A DNA stretch of 63,499 nt, taken from the NCBI GenBank assembly GCA_033296885.1, contig MU864036.1, positions 1 to 63,499 of the forward strand, written 5' to 3'. This document shows positions 23,127-35,600 of this stretch, in pieces. Positions within the stretch are counted from its first letter, which is position 1; every line of letters begins with the position of its first letter. The translations under genes were made by a program, and so were the position numbers. The notes under the pieces were generated by a model. It was not told the origin of the DNA. It searched no databases and saw only the letters and a list, made by a program, of their open reading frames with translations. The stretch comes from Triangularia verruculosa (lineage: Eukaryota; Ascomycota; Sordariomycetes; Sordariales; Podosporaceae).

Positions 23127-23628
23127 GTGGTAAGTTGATAATCAAAATAAAACAATTTTTCTCCAAGATCTGTATTTTATCCTTTGACCTTCTCGACTGT
23201 GTACGTGAACAGCGTGAATGCTCGATATGGAATATTGACGTGAATGATTTCCTTGGCATGTGAATGGTTCAAACTATAGCTGAAGTGGCAATAATGAGGC
23301 AGTCACTGTGAAATATAAGCGGGAAAGAAGCATATCTTGCCAGTAGTCTGATTACTATTATCTGCAATGAATTTAAACGCCATGGGGACAAGAACCAGAC
23401 TTAACATTTGGATATAGACATAGCCTGGCTAGGAAACTATCACCTACCTGCCAGTGTATAAGGCCACAAACAAGAATGAACTTCACCTACATTCGCAGTT
23501 CAAAAACAAGGACCTACCGAGTCAACTCACAAGAACCCATTTTATTTTTGTAATCAGCACGCCCCCACCGCGGAGGGATATATTCTCTAACTTACCTACA
23601 CACTTACCTTGTACTCCCTCACTCCCAA
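23127..23628. other. Convergent AT-rich spacer between copies 2 and 3
   Basis: About 500 nt of AT-rich sequence between two converging small genes. I looked for a fourth, broken copy (MC start, CGC motif) and saw none. Confidence 0.5.
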
Positions 23629-23835
23629 TTACCAGAACTCCAGGCCCTCCATCGCATCTTCTAACATATCCATGTCGTCGTAGCAGCTAGAGCAGATCTT
23701 CCCCTCAAATATATGCTCGAACTTGAGCTCATAACAAACACCAGTTGTTGTGTAAGCAGAGCAAGTCCAGATGAGTTCAGGGCCCTCCTCGGCGGGGGCG
23801 CCGCAGGAGCAGGAGATTTGTTCCCAGACGCACAT
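23629..23835 (-). CDS. Small cysteine-rich protein, copy 3 of 3
   Basis: 68 aa, starting MCVWEQISCSCGAPAEEG and ending MEGLEFW. The cysteines are at 2, 9, 11, 25, 34, 48 and 51. Positions 2, 11, 25, 34 and 51 align with copies 1 and 2, whereas the CGC of the others is replaced by CSCG, and an extra ICSSC pair gives a zinc-ribbon-like look. The acidic tail (DDMDMLEDAMEG) is the longest of the three. A TATAAAA box on this strand at 23990-23984 lies about 150 bp upstream. There is no signal peptide. It is the most diverged copy, so duplication was not recent. Confidence 0.65.
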   Translation of the reverse strand: MCVWEQISCSCGAPAEEGPELIWTCSAYTTTGVCYELKFEHIFEGKICSSCYDDMDMLEDAMEGLEFW

Positions 23836-25416
23836 TTTGAGTGCCCTCTGTGATGAATTTAGAGGTGGGAGAGATTGAGGATCTAGGTGGACTGTGAATT
23901 GGTAATGTGAGTTTGTAGCGAAAGTGTTGGTAACGTGTGTTGATGAGGAGCCTGGGATTGTGAAAAGGGAGAGAAGTTTGGTTTTTTATATCGCGCCGGT
24001 TGAAGTCTTGCATACAATTGCATTGTTGCAGAAAATTGGAACCTTCATACGATAAAAGACGTTAATGGTCTTCTTGTCTGTTTATTGTTCCAGAATGAAG
24101 AGACGGATTTCTACCAGACAAAGTCATTTTTTATTCTGTTAACAGTAGGGAGTGTTTTGTCTCTTTGAGCTCTGTCTTCAAACACCGGCACAGTCACCAC
24201 CTCAACATACACCGAACTCACTCCCTCCTCCCACTTGCTTACTTTTTTCTCTCTCAAAAAAAACAATAATTGGACAACCGCACCTATTCCTCCCTATCCC
24301 AGCAGAAAGAATCCCACGTGGTTTTCACACCCGCCGCCACCGCCAGCCCAGTATGTTGCTGCTGCTGTGTGCCGCAACCTCGCAACCTGCAGGTAAGCCA
24401 TTCCACCCACACACCCAACACAACCACCCAAAAATAGATTTATTTTTAGCAACACACACACTTCCCCACTCAATCAACATTGATCTCCACCCATCGCCCG
24501 CAGAGCCGCCGCCGCCGCCGCCGCCGCCGACCTCCCCGTCGCTTGAAAATGCTCCCCCACACTTCACTCAAACCCACCCTTTGTTCCTTGCTACATTGCT
24601 ACCCACCTACCTACCTGCATATGGACTATCGAACCGAACGGCATACACGTATCCATACGCTCGGTAGGGTCGGGTAAGCGTCGCCCGCGAAAGAGGGCAC
24701 GCGACGACCTGGATAGGTAGGTAAGCAGAGGTAGACGATGTTGAACCCCCCCCCCCCCCGGCCTGCCCCCCACGCCCCATCAGCCCTAATGACTTTTCAC
24801 AGCAAGAAAAAACACAAGCTCCTGCTCCGCGGCTCCCATGTCACATCATCTCCTCCATGCTCCCACTGTCTGAGCATCCAACAGAGCCTCAACTTACTGT
24901 CTCATTGTTGACTGACATCATCATTTTCTCGGTCGAGTCCTCCCGCTGTGAATACCACTAAGAAGTCAGATTTTGGAAAAGTTGTAGCGGCAAAATATCT
25001 CTTGATACAACACTTCTAAATTCAACAATCCCGCCACCCACCCCCTCGCATCGGAAATTTTTGGTAGATCAAAAACGTCAAAAAACAAATAATCGGTCAT
25101 GCCATTGATACAATCATGCCTGTCCTGTGAACCCCATAACCCCTGTCCTGTTTCGTCCAGTTTTTAAAAAGCCGCTTTAAACTTCCTTCACACATACAAA
25201 CAAAATCCCGACCTTGAATAATAAACAAACGCCTTTGAAAATGCCCCGCCAAGTAAGACAAATGATACCACCCACTAGTGAAATAAGTCTGGGAAAACAA
25301 GAGAAAAAATGGCGAATCAGGACCCTGTGCAAACCCATCCAACACAAGAAGCCAATAAGAACAATATAATATGGTACATCGAAGTGTCAGCATCAGAAAA
25401 TCAAAGAGACCGCCAC
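23836..25416. repeat. Gene-poor spacer with GCC and poly-C tracts
   Basis: About 1.6 kb upstream of copy 3 and downstream of the MADS gene. It contains a GCC microsatellite at about 24505-24526 and a run of 14 C at 24746-24759. The open frame 24152-24667 on the plus strand is Pro/His/Thr-rich low complexity and I do not accept it. The last few hundred bases are probably rlm1 3' untranslated sequence. Confidence 0.5.
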
Positions 25417-27453
25417 TCAAGAATCAACCTTCACACGCTTCGCATCGCCACCAATATCCATCGGTTGGTCGTGTCCGTGGCCGGTCCCGTTCAGATCGGG
25501 GCTCTTGCGCTTCTGTGGGAGCGGATCGTCCCTCAAAAATGACGGCCCGGCGGCGTTTACAGGCGTGGTGAAGTTCAGTGGACTGGGCAGGGTATTGCTA
25601 TCACTGCCGCGGTAATTCCACTCGGGGTAGAAGCTGCTGGGACTCGGGAGAAACTCGTTCGTCATAAATCGGGACGGGAGCGCAGAAACTGGGGTATCAA
25701 TATTCATCGAGTTGTTTTGGTGAGAAGAGGGAGGAGGTCGAGCAAACGGATTCGGTGGGCCTGTCGCACCTGCCGAGAGAAGTGCCGAGGCCGCCGACGG
25801 GGAGGGAGGCGGGAGAACAACCGAGTCGGGTCGCCTCGAAGGTTGTGAGGTGGCATCCGTCGTGGTTGTTGTGTTGCGGGGAGATGCCGATTCGGCCGTA
25901 GCACTTCCGCCGTCAGATTCGTCGGGGATCTGCACCTTTAGTCGTGGCCGAGAGATGCTACCAACGCGCAAACTATTGGAGCGGGACGGTGGCGTAAACA
26001 CGGTCTCGGGGATCGAAGATAGCGAGCCGTTGCGCTTTATTTGTGGCTGGGCTTGAGTGTTGGAGCGCTGGAGATGTGGCGGCGAGTGTGTGGTTCCATT
26101 CTTTCCCATATCCAATGACAGCGACCGGTTGCCCTGCGGCTCCGACTTTACTTCTGGGTGGAAAGCTGCCAAGTGTTGCGAGAGAATAGATCGGTTTTCA
26201 TCAATAGGCGTAAAAATACTGCCACCCTTGCGGGGTGGTGCCTTCTTGATCGCGGTATCCAGAAGAGGTGGCTGGCGGGGTCGGTCTACAAGTTCAGGCT
26301 TCACCATGGTCTCTACAGGAGCAGGTGGTTGAGGCTCTTGAGGGGGGGGTCGAATCTGTGGTGGTTCATGGGGCGGAGGGGGCGCCAAGTGTTGCTGAGG
26401 TTGAGGTGGGCTTTGCATGGGATGCATCTGTGCTTGAGGAGGGTTTGGGACCATGTGCGATGGCATGGTGTGGGGGGGAAGCTGCTGAGGTGGCATTTGA
26501 TGAGGAAGCTGCGGCGGTTGAGGCTGAGGAGGAGATACAGAATGGCGAGGTGCTGGTGGTGCCTGAGCCTGAGGTGGGTAGTTCGGAGGGACGGAAGACC
26601 TCCTTTGCTCTTCAGCAAACTGCTGCATTTGTTGTGGGTGTGGTTGAGGTCCAGGATAAGGATACTGGGCATGTGTTTGTGGCAAACCATGAGGCACGCT
26701 GGGTGGCATATTTGGTTGATTCGCAGGGTTGTAGATAGCCGGCTGGGGCATAAAGGCATATCCGTTCACTGCCTGGGGAGGAGGGCCTTGCGGACCGACT
26801 TGAGGACCGCCCATCGGTCCCATTCTTCGAATATCGTTGCGTGATGATGGACGCGAGCCCATCTGAGGAGGTTGAGGAGTATGACCCCGAGGCCCTGGGC
26901 CAAACATGCCATTTGGAATAGGAGGCGACGCTGACGGAGTGTGGTGTCTGATATGGGGGGGGAACTGAGCCTGCGCCTGAAAGTGGGGAGGAAGCATTTG
27001 AGCGTCCATCCCGTCTCCTTGTGGCGGAGTGCCATTTTCTTCATCATCCTCTTCCTCATCGGCGCCGCCATTGAAGTCAGACGGGCCCTTGTGCTCGTTC
27101 GGACCGCCGTGCTGTTGCGACATGTTAGCCAAACCCCAAGGGACAGGGGGCCGGGTTTTGAAACATACATAGGTGTACCGCGTGATCAGGTCGCGCATGT
27201 CGCATGATGAATACTCGTAGAGCTTCTTGTTGCTGCCGAAAATGAAGACAGCAACATCTACGGAGCAAAGCACAGATAACTCGTGTGCTTTCTTGAAAAG
27301 ACCACCCTTGCGCTTCAAGAAGGTGCTGTCGCGCCAGATACCATGGTCAGCGAGGCGCTCTCGGCACAAGTGGTAAGATTTGGAAAGAGAAGCTTACACA
27401 GAGCGGTTCCTGTCATCCTTGATGGCCTTGATTTCAATCTTTCTGCGTCCCAT
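25417..27453 (-). CDS. rlm1: MADS-box (MEF2-type) transcription factor Rlm1
   Basis: Three exons, 27453-27398, 27325-27169 and 27111-25417; the introns are 72 nt (donor GTAAGC) and 57 nt (donor GTATGT), and the product is 635 aa. The spliced N-terminus is a canonical MEF2-class MADS domain: MGRRKIEIKAIKDDRNRSV, then TFLKRKGGLFKKAHELSVLC and VDVAVFIFG, followed by SCDMRDLITRY, about residues 1-71. HGGPNEHKGPSDFN follows directly, as in fungal Rlm1. The remainder is disordered: Pro/Gln/His-rich (many PPQ and QPP repeats), with SP/TP sites suited to MAP-kinase phosphorylation, ending in a basic KRVKVDS. Rlm1 is the target of the cell-wall-integrity MAP kinase (Slt2/Mpk1). The second intron is a multiple of three and stop-free, so retention would be tolerated. 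Confidence 0.92.
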
Positions 27454-30400
27454 CTTGTCGGATGTGTATCGGCGAAGATGACGGAGAAACAGGTACTAAA
27501 ATGAACGAAAGGCGTCGCGATGCGACAACGGTCGCAATGGTGCTCGTGGCAAAGGGCAACGTATCTCGCGGTCGGCGACAAAGAAAGTATGTTCGGACAG
27601 GACGGACTCGGTGACGTCGTCGGCGGTCGCTTTTGGCTCGAGTCCACAGATAATGCAGGGTCGAATGGCTATCCAATCTGTGGATAGCTTCGAAGTGGGC
27701 AGATGGTGGAGATGGGGGTCTGGGGTATGTCGACCTGGGGCTGGTACTCGGTGAAGCCGTGAAGCGTGAACACAGCGGGCCGCGACAATGGCGATGGAGG
27801 GCGGTCCAACGTCTTTTTGTGCCTTCGGAAGTGGCAGCCGTGTAGATGTCGATGGGTCGACGTCAATTCCTTTGTTCTGGACCAGGGTAGCAAAAGATAC
27901 GTACTCGACGCAGCTTGCGGCGTTCGATGTCAGTTCGAGAGAGAAGATCCAAAAATAGAACTTGGGGGATGGGAGGAGAAAAGGTCAGAGAAGCTCTGAA
28001 GCCTTGGCAGTCCTCTCGGAGCGACAGCGTATTGGTTGGAAGCCCGTACAGGAAACAGGGTCGGCCATTTCGGACTTGGATGCCATGCGGCCGCCGCTAT
28101 GGATACCAGCACTGTGCAGTAGTGTGCTGTAGTCCATCTATCCAGCAGATTCAATCACCAGGAACCACAATGAACAGCAAGGAGAACGGCTTTGATGAAT
28201 TCTTCCCTCTAGCAGAGCTGAGACGTGGGGTAGACTCGACTCGGTGCTTTCATCGTCCTGACAGACAACAAAGACTGGGGACAGGCCCCGAAAGGCTCGA
28301 GTCGAGAATTTGGGCACGCGGGTACATACTTTTCTGTACGGCTTCGCTGGTAGATGCCAATCATCCAATATACCCGAATGGAACTCCAGTGCCATATCAA
28401 CCACTTCGGCTCAAATGAATAGTGCAGCGCAGATTGAAATGGTCCCATCGCTCCGGTCGGTGAAGTTATTCGTTTACAGAGTTTAGTGGCCCTCTCCGTC
28501 TCTTGCGGTTCTGATGATTCACAGCACCAGCCCCAAAACGCCCTCAGACTGGTGGAGTCGACCCGCGCACGGGTTCCAGGTTGGTGCACAGGTCGCGGGA
28601 GCTCCAGGCTGACCGAACCCCTCCTTCCCGGTTCGGTTGTCATCAACCTCAGACAGGTGAAGGCTGTCTGGTTGTTGGTATTGAATTCATGGAGCCTCGT
28701 CCTCCGCCTCGGGCTCTTGTGCAAGTCTCGCCTATCTGGCTGCCGAGTAATTGCGCGCTATGGATTTTACGCCCGTTGCACGGTTTCGAATCCACGGAAC
28801 CGGTTGATGAGGGGTCCTCCTGCTCGCTCTGGAACCACAGGTCCGTTGCAGCTTCGGGAAAGATGCCACCGTTGCCGGTCCGGCCTTGTCACTGTCAAGT
28901 CCTCGACGCTCTGATCTTCCGTGCCTTCGCAGTTGCGTATAAGAGAAGGCCAAGACATGGCTATCGGGGCGGGATTGAGGCCATCTGAGCAGTACCGAGG
29001 CCGTGTAGCTCTGGATCTCACTACGATCTCCTGGTCTGTGGTGCTAACCCGGAAGTAAAAGGTGGCACGTTTGATTCCGACGTTGAATTCAACGTCTGGG
29101 CATCCAGAGAACGCAAACACTGTGAGGGACAAAAAGCAACACAACGGCACTGAGGACAACGGGTTCCTGAACCCTGTCGCCCAGTGATGCAACCTCGTGC
29201 TTTGGTGCCTCTGATTGGTGAGGATCAATTTTGCCCACTTTGCTCGTAAGCGCCGCGGGGGTAAATTCCTGATGTGGGCTAATTAGTTGGGTTTCTATTC
29301 TTAGAACCCGCCAGGGGTTTGAACTGCCACGAGACATCTGATTCGCTGCGCATTTCTTCGACACACTTCCTCATAGCAATTGCAGCTTGGCATATCAACA
29401 AGATCGCGGCCATCAAGCCATCACCACTCCAACGGCAGTTCGTCACACGCCTTGCTCTGTTGCTAGCAGAGTAAGCGGTGCATCTTCGCATCTTCTTTCC
29501 GCAAATGGGAGCCGTGCCCGCCCTTTCCCCGTCTTCCGTCCCGTCTCATTGAAGATGGTTGACCTCACACAGTCGACCCAGAGCTCCGGTTCACAACGTT
29601 CGGCGGTTAACACAATGCAGGCACACAAAGATGATGATAAACTTAGCAAAAATAAGCTTTTCATCAGCTGGCCTCGTCTATTTCGTTGCTGCTATAATCT
29701 ATTTTCCTGCCATCCGAACCAGGAACATCATCACCAACTCCACCACATGCATACATCTTCACCCCATCACTCCAGCCAACCACCATCTTATCCATTCAAT
29801 ATATCACACCGTTGTGTGTATCCACTCTCAGCGGACCTCTTCCCCTTTCTCACCATCATGTCACCATCACCGTCACCTAGAAACCTCACCCCGACTGCTA
29901 CCCACACATTATGTACGTGATATTATCTCCCCTCCCTTTCTGCCCCCAAACTTAGATCTCCCATCCCAAATAAAGAGATCTGTGTGCCTGTGATCGCCCG
30001 GTAGCGAACCGTGTAGATGCCGATTGGAACGCCAGCGCGTCTGTCGACAAGCGCAAGCGCCGACTTACGCCATCACCTCCTTTTGAATATGCCGGGCACA
30101 CGGGAAGTGTCAAGCAAGATGACGGCACGAACAAGCAACTATGCCTCTTTTTCTCATGTCCAACATTCCCCTACCTGCTCCAAGCTACTGGGTGCGTGAA
30201 CCCACCCCCAGCTGTTGATCACGGGATCTACACCCCTTTCCCACATGCCACTTGGCGGCATGACCTTTGGCCCAGAATCCAGACCCTTCTTACCTAGCCT
30301 CACACTGACCGAACCGCCGGGCCATACACGGCCGCCCAGCTCCCAGACCAACAACATGCAGTTCGGAGCCGGCAGGCATGGCATCCTAGACAGGGCTTAT

Positions 30401-32639
30401 AGTAGGCCCAGTTACCTCAGACCAGGCCTGGTAGGTAAAGGCTGAACCAACCCGGCCGGTGGATATCGGTTTCCATTCCCCTCCCTGCCGCAAGGCCTGT
30501 TGTGTTAGACCAACTGGTCTTCAATATCGCTACTGCGGATCCGGAAGTTTCGTCTTCCTGCTGGCCGACTGACCAAGAGTCCGAACCAATGACATGTTTT
30601 ATTCTGCCAGCCTTACGCCTTTGTCGTCATCTCAATATCACAGCTAATGGAACCCGCTTCATCACGAATTTCTTGCAACATATCATTATACATCATGAGG
30701 CTGAAAGCAATCTTTCGTTCCGTAATGGCCTACCTACACCTTGTATAGATATGCCATATCATGACAAAGATAGAAAGCATATCAAATATCTAAAACTACT
30801 CTCGACGAACCAACATACGTATCACCTGCATATCAACTTACCAAGAAATCCAGGGGCAGATCATCATAACCCCCATTCCTAACCTAAACAGCCCGAGTAA
30901 GACAATTACACACATCGGGATGACTACCTGTTGTTGTACACACAGCTTCTAGACGCCAGGATTTTGTGGATATCGATCTATTGCCCACCTCCATGATTCT
31001 CCAAATTCCCCCAACATGGTACCCAATACTTCGCACTATCCACCCCTCACGCAGCGCAGCAACCTCCTGGCACAGCTTTTGTCAAATCCCCCTCTTTCCT
31101 CGCCTCTAATACACAGGAGCGAAGAAGCCGATTTCTTTTTCCTTGTTTAGATCATGTCCCTCCCCCACATTCTGGGCACTTTAACGTACCCTAATGAATC
31201 ATTTTCTGCTTTGGGTTATAACGGGTAACAACAGTCGAAAGGTTCTTGTGTAACTCCCCACACACACCACACACCATACAGACAGTGGATGATCGCCAAA
31301 CCCGGGAAATAAAGTAAATAGAGACACCTATATCCCGCTCTGTTAAGTCGCCATTTTTGGCATCATGACCCCAAACCTTACGCAACCTCCCCCCACTCAA
31401 CTTACTCACCGACGCTTCAACATCTTCGTTCACCAAGTTTTCTTTTCTTTGCTCGCCTTGATTTCAATCAGGATCAACAACTTATTCCTAGGTTGATTAC
31501 CCCGGTTGTCATCTTGATGGGCTGTAGCGTACATATTGCCATCAAATACCGAGCACACCAACTGATTTTTGTAATGCATTCGTTATACACAATGCCCCAA
31601 ATTTATGTATGTACATCTATGTATGCACCGCTTCTTCTTGTATCCCGCAACCCGCAACCCACAACCCGTATACTACTCAACTGAGAACTGCATCCGATTC
31701 TCCCTTGCAAACTGAGAAACCCTCAAACCATCCTGGGCGCCAAAGTTCCAGGCCTCCCAATGCTGTGAAAAAAAAGTCACCTCCTCACAATCCCGTGATA
31801 ACGCCGTCTCCGTTTTGTGGCGTCCCGCACGCCTTGCGTGAACCCGGTTTCTTTTACCCGACCAAACTTGTTTAACTCCATCCCACGAAACCCAGCGAAG
31901 TGCTTGATCCTCCTAGAATTACCATGTACAGAAAATCAAAAGACACCCCAACCAAACGCCAGCTCAAAATGCAAATGGGTATGCTGCAAAGGGAACAGAA
32001 TAAAGCAATAAACCGCCCTAAGGCTTGCCCCCACACACAACAGCTTGCCTCCTGCCCTAATCTCGTTTCTGACCCGATGAATCGGGTTGGGGCCGTGCCG
32101 TATCCCGAAGGTCGATGTATGGAACCGTCGTAGATAGATTGTCGACTGTTGTCTCGAGATGTCCGGTAAAGGGTAACGAGAATTAACAGAATAGAACTGC
32201 ATGTCAGCATCGCAACCCTCCTCCGACCCCTCTTCATTTTCCCAGCCCTATCCCATTGCAGCACCAGAAATCAACCTTCCATTCAAAGGATAAAGCTGGC
32301 CGCGACAGGCGCGTTGCCAGATGCAAGGCCGGCAGCATCGTCGGGGTTCTGCTCGCGAGGTCGAGATCCGTTGAGAAGCGGGCAGAGTCTTGTTGAGGGG
32401 TTTGAATGTCAGCAAAATGTTGAGCACAGCGCAGGTGAGATGTTGACAGTAAGAAACATGACAGGAAAGAAAGAAAAAGAAACTCAAATAAAGAGCACAA
32501 AAAGAAAAAAAACCGCAAAGAAATCATTGCTTGAAAGTCCCTGTCAAGATCGTGTTGGTGGGCTGTGCCTTCACCAATCACGCCAGTCTTCAGTTGCCAA
32601 CCCAAACTAGAGTCATAACAACATCATAAGAGCTCAACG
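27454..32639. other. 5.2-kb gene-free region upstream of rlm1
   Basis: The longest stretch without a gene in the window. Open frames on both strands overlap each other (28209-28724 minus with 28486-28914 plus, 29387-29920 plus, 31872-32264 minus) and none has a recognisable domain. A B-box-like GTTTCGAATCC at about 28785 is not backed by a cloverleaf. I see no transposon or RNA gene. It probably holds a long rlm1 promoter and leader and the TAF1 3' flank. Confidence 0.5.
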
Positions 32640-35600
32640 TTACCACTGGGAAGCATCCGCGAGGAGCCTGTTCCGCGCCGTGTCCAGTTGCTTCTCTTTG
32701 CGAGTAGCTGGGCGTTGTCGCGGTTTGCGAGGCTTCTTGGCCTTCTTCTTAGGCTGTCGAATCACCACCTCCTCTTCCTCTTCCTCTTCCTCTTCCTCCA
32801 GCTCTTCCCAGAGCTCCTCGTCGTCGAAGGCATCGCACTCAAGGGTTTGGCAAACATACTTTTTGTTGGTTTTGATATGGCCGACCTGGCCGCAATTGGC
32901 GCACTTCCTGGTCGTGCCGGTGACCTTTTCCCCATTAGGGCCAGGCGACCCGGCACCGTCGGCACCACCGTCCTTCATTCTCGCCTGAAGATCCTTCTGT
33001 TTAGTGCGTTTCGCCGTGCGCAGTTTGTTCTTCTCCAGACGCTCAAGTTCAGCCTCAGCTCTGTTGGAAGCAACGTAGTTAGTGTCTGATGCAATCGAGC
33101 AAAATACATGCCAGTAATTGCAGAATGAAACTCACTTTTCAAGTAGAAGTTTATCGTATTCCTCATCGCCAGTGAGCTTGAGGTTATCAAAGCTACAGGC
33201 GTGATGTCAGCAACATTACAAAACCATTGAATCCACCCATGGGCAGTAACATACTCGATTTTCTCCATCGCCTGCTGGCGCCTCTTCTTGAGATATTGAT
33301 TGATGACCACGGGATCATGGACAACCTCCTCAACAGTCTTGATCTCGCCATTTTCATCCTTGATTTGTCTGGTGATCTTAAGTTTTCTGCCACCGCCTAC
33401 AGCGCTGGCATGGCTCTGGCTGATCTGGCTAACACCGTCGGCAATGCCCGGGTGGGCAGGAACTTGGCTTTGTGTGTTGAAGCGATCATCTTCATCCTCT
33501 TGAGCCAAAACATCGTCATCATCGTGCTCCTGCGCATCCTGAAGGCTTTCCCGCTGGCGGTTCCAAATGTCCTTCAGAGCCTCCGTGTACAACGTGTCCT
33601 GGTTCTTGACGTTGTACATGTGCCCGCCGTTAGCCTTCCGCTGTCGCTCTATGGCATCGGCTGACGTAGCGTTGGGACCTTGAAGCTGCTCCAGAAAACC
33701 GCCCTTCATCGATGTGCGGAGGTAGCTGACGCCGAGACCCTTGCCCGTCGGGTCCCCTGCACCATGAACAGCAATCATGGCTTTGCCATGACTCGCATCG
33801 ATGAAAGCCTTGGTAAGCCTCCACGGCGCCATTTTATTAGCAAGTGCGTCCGGAGGAAGCTCGTCACCGACTTCATTCTCATCGTTGACCATGTTGTCAT
33901 TAACCTCATAGCCACCGTTCTCGAGTTCGTGTGCGCCTACTTGCATGGCGTCCAACAGGCACACGTCTTCGGGCCGCACAAGAGCCCGGATCTCGCTCTC
34001 GGCGAGCATCTCTTGGCCGTCCTTGAGCTTCCAGTTGCGCTGGTCCTTGCGAAAGTCCAAGAACTCCTTGAGTTTCTGGCGGTTCTGAGACTCGTTCGAC
34101 TCGGCAACATGCTTGGTGATGTCGGTGAGCGTGACATTGTCGCTCTGGCTAAGCAGACGGTACGAGACCATCTTCAGTCGGTTCTTGGCAATGTTGGTGA
34201 CACGCCGAGAGTGAGGACCGGGCACTTCCATCGAAGGCAGAATCTGACCTACGACAAAGAGATGATCAATGTTGCGGATATACCAATTAGCGCCTAATTT
34301 ACCCGTGGAGCTACGGCCAACCAGGAAGTCGGTTTTCCTCGGGCTGTGCTTGAAGATGGGTGCTCGGAACATCTGATTGTGCAAAGTGGGCACAGTTTCG
34401 CCTGGATGTACCTGGCCGACCATGGCAAACGGAGACCGATCCTCAGGCATTAGAACACAATTCTCGCCGAGCTCTCTCTTCTCTCCCTTAGAGTTGGAGT
34501 CAGTGCCCTTGGAGCGGCGGTAGTAGTTTACAATCTTTTGGCCCATGCCAAAGTTGGAAAGCACAATAGGAACCTCTTCGCAGTACTCCAAAAGCACAGC
34601 GGTAGAACTGTCGTTCATGGAAAGGTCGGCAGATGTTTTGAAGGCCTCGGGGATTTTCTTGGCCCTCATCAACTTGCGCTTCGTCGGCAGAGGCTTGGAG
34701 AACCTGATGAGATGCTGACCATCCTTTTTGGGATGGAACTGCGGTCGGTGATAGCTGTGTGGATCGCTGGCAGTAAGCTTGACTTTGTAGTATGGCCAAG
34801 AGAGCCGCTGGGCAGGCATGCTGTGCTCGACAGGAATGGGTGCCAGCGTCGCGCGGACTTTGCTCTGGGCGTTTTCCTTGAGAGCCTCGTACGCCTGGTC
34901 CGAGGAAAAGTTGAATCGTTGGGTCAACTCGCGGCCAAGACGTCCGTTTGCCAGACGGACCGTCTTGTGTTGGGTTTTGCGTCTCTTGGCAGCCCGTTCA
35001 GACGATTCGACATCGTCCACGAGAAGGAACGGGTCGTTCATATCCAGGATGACACGCTTTCCAAGCTTGGAGGCAGCCTCTTCGTAATTGTCAAAGTTGG
35101 GTGCTGTGAATGTTGGGATAGGCGGAAGGCCTTTAGGAATCTCCAGTCGCCGTTTCTTAGGAGCGGCCGGGTTGTCGAGAAACATTCTGTCCCAGTCGTC
35201 GTCCTCATCATCTTCATCAGGCTCAAACTTAATGTGCCTGTCTTCAGTGATTGATTCGACCTGATTCTGGAGTTCGGCAAGCCCAATAGTGCGATCCCAG
35301 TCGTCGCAGACAAGGGCAATATCACGCAGGGTGTAGCCTTGAATGTAGGAATTGTCGGAATCATCGTCGTCCATGTCAAACACCTCTATGTCGGCTTGCT
35401 CCAAAGGCTCACACTCCTCGAGCGACCACAAGCCGCGCAACTCGGCCTCTCGGATCCTCTGGAATACCGGAATTGAAGCAGTGCCGGGAATTCTGAAAAG
35501 TTTCTCCTGGTCAGCCTCCAGATCTAGGCTCAGCTTGTTGGGCACGAGATGCTTGGGGGGCTTTGGAGGCTTTTTGGAGATCCATGTGGCAACTTTGGGG

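Noticed and set aside
24152..24667. 171-codon plus-strand frame
   Set aside because: Pro/His/Thr low complexity produced by CA-rich and GCC-repeat sequence.
28780..28805. tRNA B-box-like word (GTTTCGAATCC)
   Set aside because: One base too long for the consensus, and no acceptor stem, anticodon arm or A-box can be placed around it.
28209..28914. Overlapping 171- and 142-codon frames on opposite strands
   Set aside because: Mutual overlap, no domain, ordinary intergenic composition.
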